DNA of 64,000 nucleotides, taken from assembly GCF_029910215.1 (NCBI RefSeq), contig NZ_CP110395.1, positions 1,674,001 to 1,738,000 of the forward strand. The letters run 5' to 3'. Shown in pieces: positions 29,234 through 37,837 of this stretch; within the stretch, counting starts at the first letter, position 1; the number at the start of each line of letters is the position of its first letter. This stretch comes from Paraburkholderia sp. D15. GTDB lineage: Bacteria; Pseudomonadota; Gammaproteobacteria; Burkholderiales; Burkholderiaceae. The notes beneath the pieces are model-generated. The model did not search any database and had not been told where the DNA came from. It saw only the letters and a program-made list of their open reading frames with translations. A program made the translations under genes and the position numbers.

Positions 29234-30263
29234 TCACGGCATGCCCATGCTCGACGATTTTCTCGCCTACACGCTGGCGGGCGCGCGGCCTGCCGCGAGC
29301 GAAACCCAGGGCGCCTGCGCGCACGGCGCGCGCTGGTCGTGGCTGGACGACGGCGTGTTGTCGATCGAGCCCGCGGTGAGGGAAGCGGGCACGCGCAGCG
29401 TGCTGGTGTCGGCCGGCATTCACGGCGACGAGACCGCGCCGATCGAACTGCTGTCGCTGCTCGTGCGCGATATCGCGAACGGCGCCGCCGCGCTGACGTG
29501 CCGCCTGCTGGTGATTCTCGGCAACGTCGATGCGATGCGCGACGCGTGCCGTTATCGCGACGACGATCTGAACCGGTTGTTCAGCGGGCGTCATCTGCAG
29601 GTGCCCGAAAGTCACGAAGCGCCGCGTGCGGCGGCGCTGGAACAGGCCGCGTTGCAGTTCTTCGCGGCGGCTTCGTCCGCGCCCGGCGCACGCTGGCATC
29701 TCGACATGCACACGGCGATCCGCGCGTCCGCGTTCGAGCAGTTCGCGCTGCTGCCGCATACCGGCAAGCCGTTTTCGCGCGCGATGTTCGAGTGGCTCGG
29801 CGCGGCGCGCATCAGCGCGGTGCTGCTGCACACCACCAAGGGCAACACGTACTCGCATTTCACCGCGCAGGCTTGCGACGCCGAAGCCTGCACGCTCGAA
29901 CTCGGCAAGGTGCGGCCGTTCGGCCAGAACGATCTGACGCGCTTCGCGGGCGCGGACGAAGCGGTGCGTGCGCTGCTCGCGGGTACGCATGGCGATGCGC
30001 CGGCGCAACTGCCGCGCGTATTCACCGTGATCGATCAACTCACCAAACAGAGCGACGCGTTCGAACTGCTGGTCGCCGCCGACGTGCCCAACTTCACGCC
30101 GTTCGCGAAAGACACCTTGCTCGCGCGCGACGGCGACTATCGCTATACGGTGCGCCACGACGAAGAGCGTCTGGTGTTTCCCAACGCGACGGTCAAGCCG
30201 GGGTTGCGCGCCGGTCTGCTGGTCGTCGACACCACTGACGACACGCTGTCGAAGCTCGTTTGA
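29217..30263 (+). CDS. astE: Succinylglutamate desuccinylase
   Basis: The last AST enzyme (348 residues as called): a zinc carboxypeptidase-like hydrolase that splits succinylglutamate into succinate and glutamate. Zinc ligands are seen in [18 protein letters not shown] (His and Glu) and [10 protein letters not shown] (His), with [22 protein letters not shown] as the arginine-rich substrate loop. The start at 29217 overlaps astB by 17 bases; ATG 29241 or 29247 ([16 protein letters not shown]) matches E. coli AstE better, and none has a strong ribosome-binding site. The gene closes the operon. Confidence 0.93.
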   Translation: MTSSADHGMPMLDDFLAYTLAGARPAASETQGACAHGARWSWLDDGVLSIEPAVREAGTRSVLVSAGIHGDETAPIELLSLLVRDIANGAAALTCRLLVILGNVDAMRDACRYRDDDLNRLFSGRHLQVPESHEAPRAAALEQAALQFFAAASSAPGARWHLDMHTAIRASAFEQFALLPHTGKPFSRAMFEWLGAARISAVLLHTTKGNTYSHFTAQACDAEACTLELGKVRPFGQNDLTRFAGADEAVRALLAGTHGDAPAQLPRVFTVIDQLTKQSDAFELLVAADVPNFTPFAKDTLLARDGDYRYTVRHDEERLVFPNATVKPGLRAGLLVVDTTDDTLSKLV

Positions 30264-30498
30264 TTGCCTGAACGCGACATCAATTTGCACGTTCGCGGTG
30301 CATCGTTGCGCGCGGAGTCGAGGCGGGCCTCTGCCCGCGCCCGCCAGGCGTGGCCGGCGGAGCCTGTACAATCCCGGCCGCGCGGCTGTTGCGCTGCACC
30401 ACACCGGCCGCACGAGTTTGAATCGGTTTTTTGGCGCGGCAATCATGCCTGCCCGGATTCGGCTCCGTCTTATTCAATACCGTAGAGGAACACCCGTA

Positions 30499-31293
30499 AT
30501 GAAGATGAATTGGCGAAACATGGCTGCGCTCGCGCTGTTCGCGACGGTCACGGCAGCGGCAGGCAACGCTTCGGCGGCGGATATCAAGGAAGTGCGCTTC
30601 GGCGTCGAGGCGTCGTATGCGCCGTTCGAATCGAAGTCGGCGTCGGGCGAGTTGCAGGGTTTCGATATCGATGTCGGCAACGCCGTCTGCGCGAAGCTGA
30701 AGGCGAAGTGCGTGTGGGTCGAGAACGCGTTCGACGGTTTGATCCCGGCGCTGCAGGCGCGTAAGTTCGACGCGATCAACTCGGACATGACGATCACCGA
30801 GCAACGCCGCCAGGCGATCGACTTCACCGACCCGATCTACACGATCCCGAATCAGATGATCGCGAAGAAGGGCAGCGGTCTGCTGCCGACGCCGGCCTCG
30901 CTGAAGGGCAAGCACGTCGGCGTGCTGCAGGGCACGATCCAGGAAACGTATGCGAAGGCGCGCTGGGCGCCGGCCGGCGTCGACGTCGTGCCGTATCAGA
31001 CGCAGGACCAGATCTACGCCGACCTGGCCTCGGGTCGTCTGGACGCCGCGTTCCAGGACGGTGAAGCGGCCTCCAAGGGCTTCCTGACGAAGCCGCAGGG
31101 CGCGGGCTTCGCCTTCGCCGGTCCGGCCGTCAGCGACGAGAAGCTGCTCGGCGCGGGCGTCGGCTACGGTCTGCGCAAGGGCGACAAGGCGCTGAAGGAT
31201 GCGCTGAACCAGGCGCTGAAGGAACTGAAGGCGGACGGCACGATCGACCGTCTGGCGGCGAAGTACTTCGACGTGAAGGTCGTGTTGAAGTAA
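30499..31293 (+). CDS. Basic amino acid ABC transporter binding protein (ArgT/HisJ-like)
   Basis: A 264-residue periplasmic binding protein. The signal peptide MKMNWRNMAALALFATVTAAAGNASA is cleaved before ADIKEVRFGVEASYAPFES. LQGFDIDVGNAVCAKLKAKCVWVENAFDGLIPALQARKFDAI is typical of ArgT/HisJ, including the two cysteines that form the family's disulfide, and the ligand loop TITEQRRQAIDFTDP follows. AGAGGAA precedes the ATG at 30499. It is the probable partner of HisQMP, whose operon about 9 kb upstream has no binding-protein gene, and it sits right after the ast operon. It would therefore deliver arginine, ornithine or histidine to that transporter. A strong hairpin at 31327-31360 ends the unit. 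Confidence 0.92.
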   Translation: MKMNWRNMAALALFATVTAAAGNASAADIKEVRFGVEASYAPFESKSASGELQGFDIDVGNAVCAKLKAKCVWVENAFDGLIPALQARKFDAINSDMTITEQRRQAIDFTDPIYTIPNQMIAKKGSGLLPTPASLKGKHVGVLQGTIQETYAKARWAPAGVDVVPYQTQDQIYADLASGRLDAAFQDGEAASKGFLTKPQGAGFAFAGPAVSDEKLLGAGVGYGLRKGDKALKDALNQALKELKADGTIDRLAAKYFDVKVVLK

Positions 31294-31326
31294 GCCGCGT
31301 GGCAGTCGCAGGGTCGATGTCAAGCA

Positions 31327-31360
31327 AACGGCCGCCTGTCGAAAAACAGGCGGCCGTTTG
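31327..31360. terminator. Bidirectional terminator hairpin
   Basis: AAACGGCCGCCTGT (31327-31340) pairs perfectly with ACAGGCGGCCGTTT (31347-31360), loop CGAAAA. It lies 34 bases after the binding protein gene and 67 bases after the convergent adc stop, and can serve both strands. Confidence 0.85.
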
Positions 31361-31426
31361 CGTTTCGAGGCGGATGATGGCTCGCGGCGTGTTCTCGACG
31401 AAAACGCGCCGCGGGTATCGCCGCGT

Positions 31427-32185
31427 TCAGCGCAGGTTTTCCTTCGGCTGATCGAGATAGTCGAACACCACTTCGCCGAGGCCGAGCGTCAGGTCGGCCA
31501 GCAGATGGCGCGCCTCGACGATTTCCAGCACCGGCAACTCCGCGACCGGCGCGAGCGCATGCGGCGCGAGTTCGAGCGCGGCCGGACCGGTCCATGCGCC
31601 TTTCAGGTCGATGTCCTGCAGGTAGTAACGCACCAGCTCGCAGATGCGCGGCGTGCCGTCCACATGCGGAATCACCTTGAGCAGGAAGTTCGGCGTTTCC
31701 AGCCGCTTCTTCTGCTGCGCGAGATCGAGCTGCCGATGCTTGTAGCCCATCGTGCCGGTGGCGATGCGCACCGGACCGTAGTCGAGCGTGCCGACCAGCG
31801 TGTCGGTATGCACCGACAGCACCGGATTCGCCAGCTTCTTCGGAAAGCCCCACAATTCGCGGCCGCCGGCGATCGGCGGATGGTCGTCCAGATACATCGC
31901 GAGCGTGTAGCCGCCCGCCACGCCCTGGTACGACACCGGAATCACCTGGCCGCTTTCCGTGTAATCGCCGAAGCCGGTCGAGTCCGGCATGCGGATGAAT
32001 TCGTAGTGCACCAGCGGCTCGCCGATCTCCAGCGGCTCGGGCACCACCGCGCGCAGTTTGTCCGGGTCGGTGCGGTAGGTGATGATCAGGAATTCGCGAT
32101 TGATGAAGCGATACGGGCCCATGGGGAATGCCGGGCTCGTGATCGGCATCGCGAAGGCATTTGACAGCACGCTTTTGACGTCCAT
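31427..32185 (-). CDS. adc: Acetoacetate decarboxylase
   Basis: A 252-residue enzyme that decarboxylates acetoacetate to acetone and carbon dioxide through a Schiff base. The key motif [12 protein letters not shown] holds the adjacent Lys116-Lys117 pair, in which one lysine forms the Schiff base and the other lowers its pKa. Family blocks include [30 protein letters not shown] and [31 protein letters not shown]. The gene is monocistronic on the minus strand, between a shared terminator and a 348-bp divergent region. In Burkholderiaceae such genes often accompany acetoacetate or polyhydroxybutyrate metabolism, but no partner gene is adjacent. Confidence 0.93.
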   Translation of the reverse strand: MDVKSVLSNAFAMPITSPAFPMGPYRFINREFLIITYRTDPDKLRAVVPEPLEIGEPLVHYEFIRMPDSTGFGDYTESGQVIPVSYQGVAGGYTLAMYLDDHPPIAGGRELWGFPKKLANPVLSVHTDTLVGTLDYGPVRIATGTMGYKHRQLDLAQQKKRLETPNFLLKVIPHVDGTPRICELVRYYLQDIDLKGAWTGPAALELAPHALAPVAELPVLEIVEARHLLADLTLGLGEVVFDYLDQPKENLR

Positions 32186-32533
32186 ATTTTTCCTTGGTGG
32201 TTAAAGGCAGGTGGAACGCTATTGCACTGCACCACAGTATCGTCGATTCCGTGCGGCTTATCTTTCGGAGACGTCACGAATTATTTCGAGTTATTGCTTC
32301 AATGACATGTCCGCGCCTGGCGCGCTGCGCTAAAATCCCCGGGCGCTTTGCGGCACGCCGCATGCCGGCGCGCCGAGGCCCGCAGCGTGTGCGTGTGAAA
32401 AATGCGCGAAATACGCGCAACGCGTGCGGCATGGGTGAGCACCCACCACGGCGTTGCGGCAAAGCGGCAAAAATTCGAACTACAGCCAACAAATACAGCG
32501 GCAAGCGCCGGTCGGCGCTGAGCGGGGGATGGA
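32186..32533. other. Divergent intergenic region between adc and an EAL/HDOD gene
   Basis: These 348 bases should contain promoters in both directions. Apart from GC-rich palindromic stretches near 32344-32375, I see no identifiable operator or gene. Confidence 0.4.
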
Positions 32534-33967
32534 ATGACCAACGTCGCAATCGGGAATCCGGGCCAACCAGGCGTTACGGACGATGCGCAACTGAATGCCA
32601 GCTTTGCGCGGCAACCGATCCTGAACCGGGACGGCATGCTGTGCGGGTATGAGATCAAGGTGCTTGCGCCGAGTGTGCCGGCCTTGCCGGAAGCGGGGGA
32701 GACACCGGGCGCACCGGAGGCTGCAAGCGCGGCGAACGGCGCCGGCCTTGACGCAGCACACACGAACGCCGATACCGGCGCTTCGCCGGACGACGCCCCG
32801 ACTACACCCGCCGCCCCCACTCCCGCGCAGTTACTCGCGCGCGCCGTGGTGCGCGGCCTGATCCACAGCGACCTGCGCGGCGCGCTCACGGGCCACCCGG
32901 CTTACGTCGATGTAAGCCGCGACATGCTGCTCGACGATTCGATCCTGCGTCTGCCGGCCGAACGTTTCATGCTGGAGCTGGCGCCGTCGATCGAAGTGGA
33001 TGAAGCGTTGATCGCGCGCATCGTGCAACTGCATGGCCGCCGCTATCGCTTCGTGCTCGACGATGTCACGCAACCCACCGACAGCTTCGCCAGGCTGCTG
33101 CCCTACGCGGAGGTCGTCAAGATCGACGTGACGCGCGCGCCGGCCGCGCTGCTGCCGAAGCTCGCGAGCGTGCTGAAGTCGGCGGGCAAGCTGCTGGTCG
33201 CGTCGGGGCTCGACGCGCAGAGCGACTTCGAAACCGCGCACGGTCTCGGCTTCGATCGTTTCCAGGGGTACTTCTTCGCGCGTCCGCAGACCTCGCTGAC
33301 GCGTCGCGTGAGCGCGCCGCGTCACGCGCTGCTGAACCTGCTGCAATTGCTGGCGGGCGAGCCGACCGTCGCGCAGCTCGAAGCGGAACTGAAGCTCAAC
33401 CCGGTGCTGGTGATGCACCTGATGAAGCTGGCCAATTCGAGCGGCCTCGCGGTCGGCCACAAGGTGACGACGCTGCGCGAAGCGATCAACGCGACGGGCA
33501 CGGACCGCATCGCACGCTGGACGCAGCTGCTGCTCTACGCCGATGGCCGCAAGGTCGCGCTCGAAGACGATCCGCTGCTGCAACTCGCGGCGACCCGCGC
33601 GCGCTTCATGGAACTGGCGATCGAGCGTCTGCCCGAAGCCGGCCGCGACGAAGCCGACGCGGCGTTCCTGACCGGTGTGTTCTCGTTCGTCGATGCGGTG
33701 TTCGGCGGTTCGCTCGAAAGCACGTTGAACGTGCTGACCTTGTCGCGTCCGATCCAGTCCGCGATCCTGCAACGCGAGGGCGTGCTCGGTTTGCTGCTGA
33801 GCGCGGTCGAGGCGCTGGAGCGCGGCGCGTGGGACGAGATTGCGATGCTGTGCGAGCGCCTGCAGCCGTTGACCGTGGAAGAGGTCGCGCGCATGGGGCT
33901 CGCCGCGGGCGCGTGGGCCGGTGTGGCGGACCGCAGCGCCGAAGGGCTGGAGCGGATCGAGGACTGA
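32534..33967 (+). CDS. EAL-like/HDOD signalling protein 1
   Basis: A 477-residue cytoplasmic protein of YuxH-like layout. The N-terminal third to half is a degenerate EAL phosphodiesterase domain: ARQPILNRDGMLCGYEIKV replaces the EAL motif, FVLDDV and VVKIDV remain, and QGYFFARPQ ends it. The C-terminal half is an HDOD domain (LLNLLQLLAGEPTVAQLEAELKLNPVLVMHLMKLANSSGLAVGHKVTTLREAINATG). A 45-residue Ala/Pro/Thr-rich insert splits the EAL-like part (residues about 55-100). Missing metal ligands mean it should not hydrolyse cyclic di-GMP but may bind it or partner proteins. It is the first of four related genes up to 39169. HDOD domains act as output or scaffold modules in signalling. Confidence 0.85.
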   Translation: MTNVAIGNPGQPGVTDDAQLNASFARQPILNRDGMLCGYEIKVLAPSVPALPEAGETPGAPEAASAANGAGLDAAHTNADTGASPDDAPTTPAAPTPAQLLARAVVRGLIHSDLRGALTGHPAYVDVSRDMLLDDSILRLPAERFMLELAPSIEVDEALIARIVQLHGRRYRFVLDDVTQPTDSFARLLPYAEVVKIDVTRAPAALLPKLASVLKSAGKLLVASGLDAQSDFETAHGLGFDRFQGYFFARPQTSLTRRVSAPRHALLNLLQLLAGEPTVAQLEAELKLNPVLVMHLMKLANSSGLAVGHKVTTLREAINATGTDRIARWTQLLLYADGRKVALEDDPLLQLAATRARFMELAIERLPEAGRDEADAAFLTGVFSFVDAVFGGSLESTLNVLTLSRPIQSAILQREGVLGLLLSAVEALERGAWDEIAMLCERLQPLTVEEVARMGLAAGAWAGVADRSAEGLERIED

Positions 33968-34005
33968 GCGCAAGCAGCGCCAATAACACAGGCGACAGAA
34001 ACGAC

Positions 34006-34034
34006 AAAGCCGGCATGCAATGCATGCCGGCTTT
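34006..34034. terminator. Terminator hairpin between convergent HDOD genes
   Basis: AAAGCCGGCAT (34006-34016) pairs with ATGCCGGCTTT (34024-34034), loop of 7. It lies between the stops at 33967 (+) and 34116 (-); A and T ends suit both strands, although the T-runs are short. Confidence 0.7.
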
Positions 34035-34115
34035 GGCACATCTGTTGAAACCTGGCGTCGGGCAAATCCAGGATCAGGAGAGTGAAGCGGCGAGATCAGC
34101 GATCCCGCCAGGTCT

Positions 34116-35573
34116 TCACATCGTCTCCATTTCCCGCATCTGCCCCAGGCCGAAAAAACGGCCTAACTCCTTGGCCAGTTCATTCAGGACGCTCATTTCC
34201 TTTTGTGAAATTCGTCGTGGCTCCTGCGTATGCGACCAGTCGCCGTAGAGTAGTGCAACGGTCTGATCGCTTTCGTCGACCACCGGCAGCAGCACGAACG
34301 CGCGGGCATCGTCGAACGAGCGGCGGAACCACTCGGGCAGACGCGCGACCATTTTCGGATCGCGCGCGTTTTCGATGAAGATGCCGACCGAGTTGGCGAT
34401 CGCGAGATGGAACACGTCGGGCTCGAACGCGGTGTTGAAGGTGAGCTTGGGCAGCGCCGCGTCGATCTTCGGACCCAGGCCGAGACGCGCCTTGAAGGTG
34501 CCGTTGCTGTGCTTGACGAACACCACCGTGCGCGCGAAGCCGAGGCCGGCAAGCACGGTCTCGGCGGCCATCGCGAGGGCCGGGGCGAGCGGGCTGCCGT
34601 CCGGCAGGCCGCGCAGATCTTCGACGCCGACCGCGATGCGGTCTTCCGGGCTGAGCGCTTCGCGCGCGATCGCATCCGCATTCGCGCGCAACTCGACGAT
34701 CTCGGCCATCACGCCGTCGCCGCCTTCCTCGCGGGCGAGCGCGAGGCTCATTTCGAGCAGCACGTCCGGATCGGTGTTCAGCACGCGGCTGTATTCCTGC
34801 GCGAGTTCGCCGATGCGCTGCTCGCGTTCCCAGTCCGGCATGTTCTGCTGGGTGAGCACGTCGGCGACCGCCGTCGAGTAATTGGTGATGGCGCGCAGCC
34901 ATTGCACCTGACGCGGCTGCTCGGTGTCCTGCGGATCGAACTCGCCCATGCCGGAGCGGATCATGTCCGGCAGACGCCAGCGCACGGCCGCTTCCTCGCC
35001 GATTTCGTCGAAGGTCACGCCGAGCACCAGCACGCAGGCATCGGCCTCGAGCGTGCCGCCTTCGATGTGACGGCGGATCTGATCCCACTCCGCGTCGAGA
35101 TAGAACACCACCAGCAGCTTGCCGATCTGCCGCATCAGCGTGCAGACCACCGCTTCCTCGCCGGCGCGCAGATCGCCGCGCTCGGTCAGCTTGCGCGCGA
35201 CGCAGCCCGAAAGCAGCGTGCGGTTCAGTTCGAGTTTCGCGTCGATGCGGCGCGGTGCGCTGTGATGGAAGTGATCGACGATCTTCAGGCCGACCACCAG
35301 ATGACCGACCGCGTCCATGCCGAGCACCATCAGCGCGCGCGACACGGTGGTGATGTTGCCGCCGAAGGCCATGTACATCGCCGAGTTGGCGAGCCGCAGC
35401 ACTTTTTGCGTCAGCGCGAAATCGGACAGCACCACCTGCACGAGGCCGGTGAAGTCGAGGTCGTCATTGTTCATCGCCGCCATGGTGGTGCGCAGCGATT
35501 GCGACAGCATGGGGAAATCGCCGCGCTCGCTCATTCGCGTCCAGAGCCGGTCGAGCACCGCCGCCTTTACCAT
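34116..35573 (-). CDS. HDOD domain protein with C-terminal GAF-like region
   Basis: A 485-residue cytoplasmic signalling protein. The N-terminal HDOD domain (about residues 15-215) includes DLDFTGLVQVVLSDFALTQKVLRLANSAMYMAFGGNITTVSRALMVLGMD and GEEAVVCTLMRQIGKLLVVFYL. The C-terminal part (about 300-470; PLAPALAMAAETVLAGLGFARTVVFVKHSNGTFKARLGLG...VALLYGDW) looks like a GAF-type ligand sensor. I use the ATG at 35573 (MVKAAVLDRLW), since GGCGGGA precedes it; ATG 35597 and 35645 are in frame. It converges with the EAL/HDOD gene and stands 103 bases downstream of the phosphodiesterase gene on the same strand, so it may share that transcript. Confidence 0.85.
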   Translation of the reverse strand: MVKAAVLDRLWTRMSERGDFPMLSQSLRTTMAAMNNDDLDFTGLVQVVLSDFALTQKVLRLANSAMYMAFGGNITTVSRALMVLGMDAVGHLVVGLKIVDHFHHSAPRRIDAKLELNRTLLSGCVARKLTERGDLRAGEEAVVCTLMRQIGKLLVVFYLDAEWDQIRRHIEGGTLEADACVLVLGVTFDEIGEEAAVRWRLPDMIRSGMGEFDPQDTEQPRQVQWLRAITNYSTAVADVLTQQNMPDWEREQRIGELAQEYSRVLNTDPDVLLEMSLALAREEGGDGVMAEIVELRANADAIAREALSPEDRIAVGVEDLRGLPDGSPLAPALAMAAETVLAGLGFARTVVFVKHSNGTFKARLGLGPKIDAALPKLTFNTAFEPDVFHLAIANSVGIFIENARDPKMVARLPEWFRRSFDDARAFVLLPVVDESDQTVALLYGDWSHTQEPRRISQKEMSVLNELAKELGRFFGLGQMREMETM

Positions 35574-35676
35574 GTGAGTCCCGCCAAAGCCATACATGTT
35601 CCAATGAGTGCCACGCCGGCGCGAAGCCGGCTTGTTCCGCTGCATGATCCACTACATGAGCGCTTCACGTGCATCG

Positions 35677-37491
35677 TTACGCGGTATGCAGATGAAGCGT
35701 GCGCGCTTCGAAACGCTGCGCAAGTTCCTCGGAGGGCAACGCCTTGCAGACGAGCCATCCCTGAATATGGTCGCATCCCATCTCGGTGAGCAGCGTGCGT
35801 TGGGCTTCCGTTTCGACGCCCTCGGCCACCAGTTCGAGATCGAGCGTTTGCGCGAGCCCGACGACCGCGCTAACGATTGCCTGATCGTTCCGGGAGGTTA
35901 GCAGATTCTCGACGAAACTCCTGTCGATCTTGAGCTTGGCCAGGGGGAATCGTTGCAGGTAGGCCAGACTCGAATAGCCGGTGCCGAAATCGTCGACCGC
36001 GAAACGGATGCCCATCGCCGTCAGTTCTTCCAGCAGACCCTTGGCATGCGCCGGGTCATGCATCAGCAGGCTTTCGGTGATCTCGAACACGAGGCGGCGC
36101 GGGTCGATGCCGGTCAGCTCGATCGCCTCGCGTACCGAATCCTTGAAGCGCGGATCGCGGAACTGCTGCGGCGACACGTTGACGGCCACGTATTGCAGCG
36201 AGATGCCCTTGGCGTCCCACTGGATCAACTGCATGCACGCGACCTTCAACACCCAGTTGCCGAGGAAGTTGATCAGGCCGATCGATTCCGCGAGCGGGAT
36301 GAACATCGACGGCGGCACCAGGCCGTGGACCGGGTGCGACCAGCGGATCAACGCCTCGACGCCGACCACGCCATGCGTGCGGCTGCTCGTGATCGGCTGG
36401 AAGTGTAGCGAGAACTCGCCGTTGCGGACCCCGTCGTAGAGGTCGGCCTCCAGCTTCAGGCGTTCGGCGTCGGCGGGATTGTCGTCCGGCACGTAGAAGG
36501 CGAGCGTGTTGCCGCCGGCCGCCTTGGCCTGCAGCAGCGCGTGATCGGCCCAGCGCAGCAGATGCGTGTCGTGACCGGCGTTGTCGTTCGCATGACGCAC
36601 GTCCGGGTAGAGCGCGATGCCGATGCTCGCCGACAGGTGCACCTGCTGGCCGTTATACACATAGGGCTGCTGGATCGCGGTCAACAGGCGGCGCGCCAGC
36701 GCTTCGGCGGCGGCGGCCGCGTCGGTGCGGCTCGCGGCGGGCTTGACGAGGATCGCGAACTCGTCGCTGGCGACGCGCGCCACCGTCTCGTTCGGGCTCG
36801 TCATGTTCAGCAGACGACGCGAGGTATCGCGCAGCATCTCGTCGCCGGCGTCGTAGCCGAGCGCGCGGTTCACGCGCTGATAGTCGTCGATGTCGAGCAG
36901 CAGCAGCGCGGTCGGCGTGCCGTGCGCGTCGGCCTGCTGTTGCGCTTCGAGCAGCGCGGGCACCAGCGCCGACTGGTTCGCGAGATTGGTCAGGCGGTCC
37001 AGATGCAGCGCCTGGGTCAGGCGTTCCTCGGTGGCGCGCCAGGCGGACACGTCGAAGCCGGCGATCGCGTAGCCGTCGACGCCGTCATGGCTGCTGCGCA
37101 CCACGCGCAGCTCGACGGTGATCGGATAGGTCAGCGACTTGATCAGGCCGAGCGTGGCCTTCTCGACGTTGCCGGTGGTCGCGGCGCGCGTGAGCAGCGC
37201 GTCGAGGCGCGGCACCTCGGACGGCGCCACCAGATCGTGCAGCGTGACCGTCTCCAGATACTCGCGGTGATAGCCGATGAAGCGCAGGCTGGCGTCGGAC
37301 ACGTAGATGAAGCGCAGCTCGTCGTTGACGTGCGCCAGCAGATCGACCGCGCCGACCACCTGTTCCAGCTGCGCCGTGCGGCTCGGGGCCAGCTGCGGTT
37401 TGATGTCCGCGCGCCGGCCGAACGCGCGCAGCCGGTCCATGACCGTGCGCAAGGAGCCCCGGCGGGGCGCGGTGATCCTGTTCGCTTCCAT
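35677..37491 (-). CDS. PAS-GGDEF-EAL cyclic-di-GMP phosphodiesterase
   Basis: A 604-residue protein: PAS sensor domain (about 35-150; LLAHVNDELRFIYVSDASLRFIGYHREYLE), GGDEF domain (about 165-330) and EAL domain (about 345-600). The GGDEF signature is degraded to ASDEF (VARVASDEFAILV), so cyclase activity is unlikely. The EAL domain keeps EALIRW, NVSPQQF, FEITESLL, VDDFGTGYSSL, KIDRSFV and EGVET, the residues needed for metal binding and hydrolysis of cyclic di-GMP. The predicted role is therefore a PAS-regulated phosphodiesterase, with the GGDEF part possibly sensing GTP. ATG 37491 is chosen as the start of the conserved product. It is divergent from the EAL/HDOD gene at 37838. Confidence 0.92.
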   Translation of the reverse strand: MEANRITAPRRGSLRTVMDRLRAFGRRADIKPQLAPSRTAQLEQVVGAVDLLAHVNDELRFIYVSDASLRFIGYHREYLETVTLHDLVAPSEVPRLDALLTRAATTGNVEKATLGLIKSLTYPITVELRVVRSSHDGVDGYAIAGFDVSAWRATEERLTQALHLDRLTNLANQSALVPALLEAQQQADAHGTPTALLLLDIDDYQRVNRALGYDAGDEMLRDTSRRLLNMTSPNETVARVASDEFAILVKPAASRTDAAAAAEALARRLLTAIQQPYVYNGQQVHLSASIGIALYPDVRHANDNAGHDTHLLRWADHALLQAKAAGGNTLAFYVPDDNPADAERLKLEADLYDGVRNGEFSLHFQPITSSRTHGVVGVEALIRWSHPVHGLVPPSMFIPLAESIGLINFLGNWVLKVACMQLIQWDAKGISLQYVAVNVSPQQFRDPRFKDSVREAIELTGIDPRRLVFEITESLLMHDPAHAKGLLEELTAMGIRFAVDDFGTGYSSLAYLQRFPLAKLKIDRSFVENLLTSRNDQAIVSAVVGLAQTLDLELVAEGVETEAQRTLLTEMGCDHIQGWLVCKALPSEELAQRFEARTLHLHTA

Positions 37492-37686
37492 GTTTGTCGC
37501 TGGCAACCTTATTCGTCTGCACGCGGGGCGCATTGCCCGCCGCCCGGTTCGGACGGCTGGGAGGTAGCAGGCCGCCCCATCAGAACGAGATAACGACCCC
37601 CAGCGGGAAATCTTTAGGCGCTATTTAGCCGCTACTAAAAAAAACAATGGGTAAGGGACCCGTTACAAAGCACGCGACGATTCCAT

Positions 37687-37714
37687 TAAAGTGCGGCGAA
37701 CTCGCGTCCGTTAA
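37687..37714 (+). promoter_or_regulatory. Possible sigma-28-like promoter before EAL/HDOD gene 2
   Basis: Within the 346-bp divergent gap 37492-37837, TAAAGTGC (37687-37694) and TCCGTTAA (37707-37714) resemble the flagellar sigma-28 boxes TAAAGTTT and GCCGATAA, with a 12-nt spacer instead of 11. It lies about 125 bases before the downstream ATG. Weak evidence. Confidence 0.3.
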
Positions 37715-37837
37715 ATAGGCAGACCCGCAAACAGACCGGAATCCGGACTGGCTCCGAACCGGTCGAACCGTTGTGTGGCAAGGCTGACAGCCCGCTGCCG
37801 CTTTGCTTTCCGAATACTTGCACTGCACCTGTGATCC

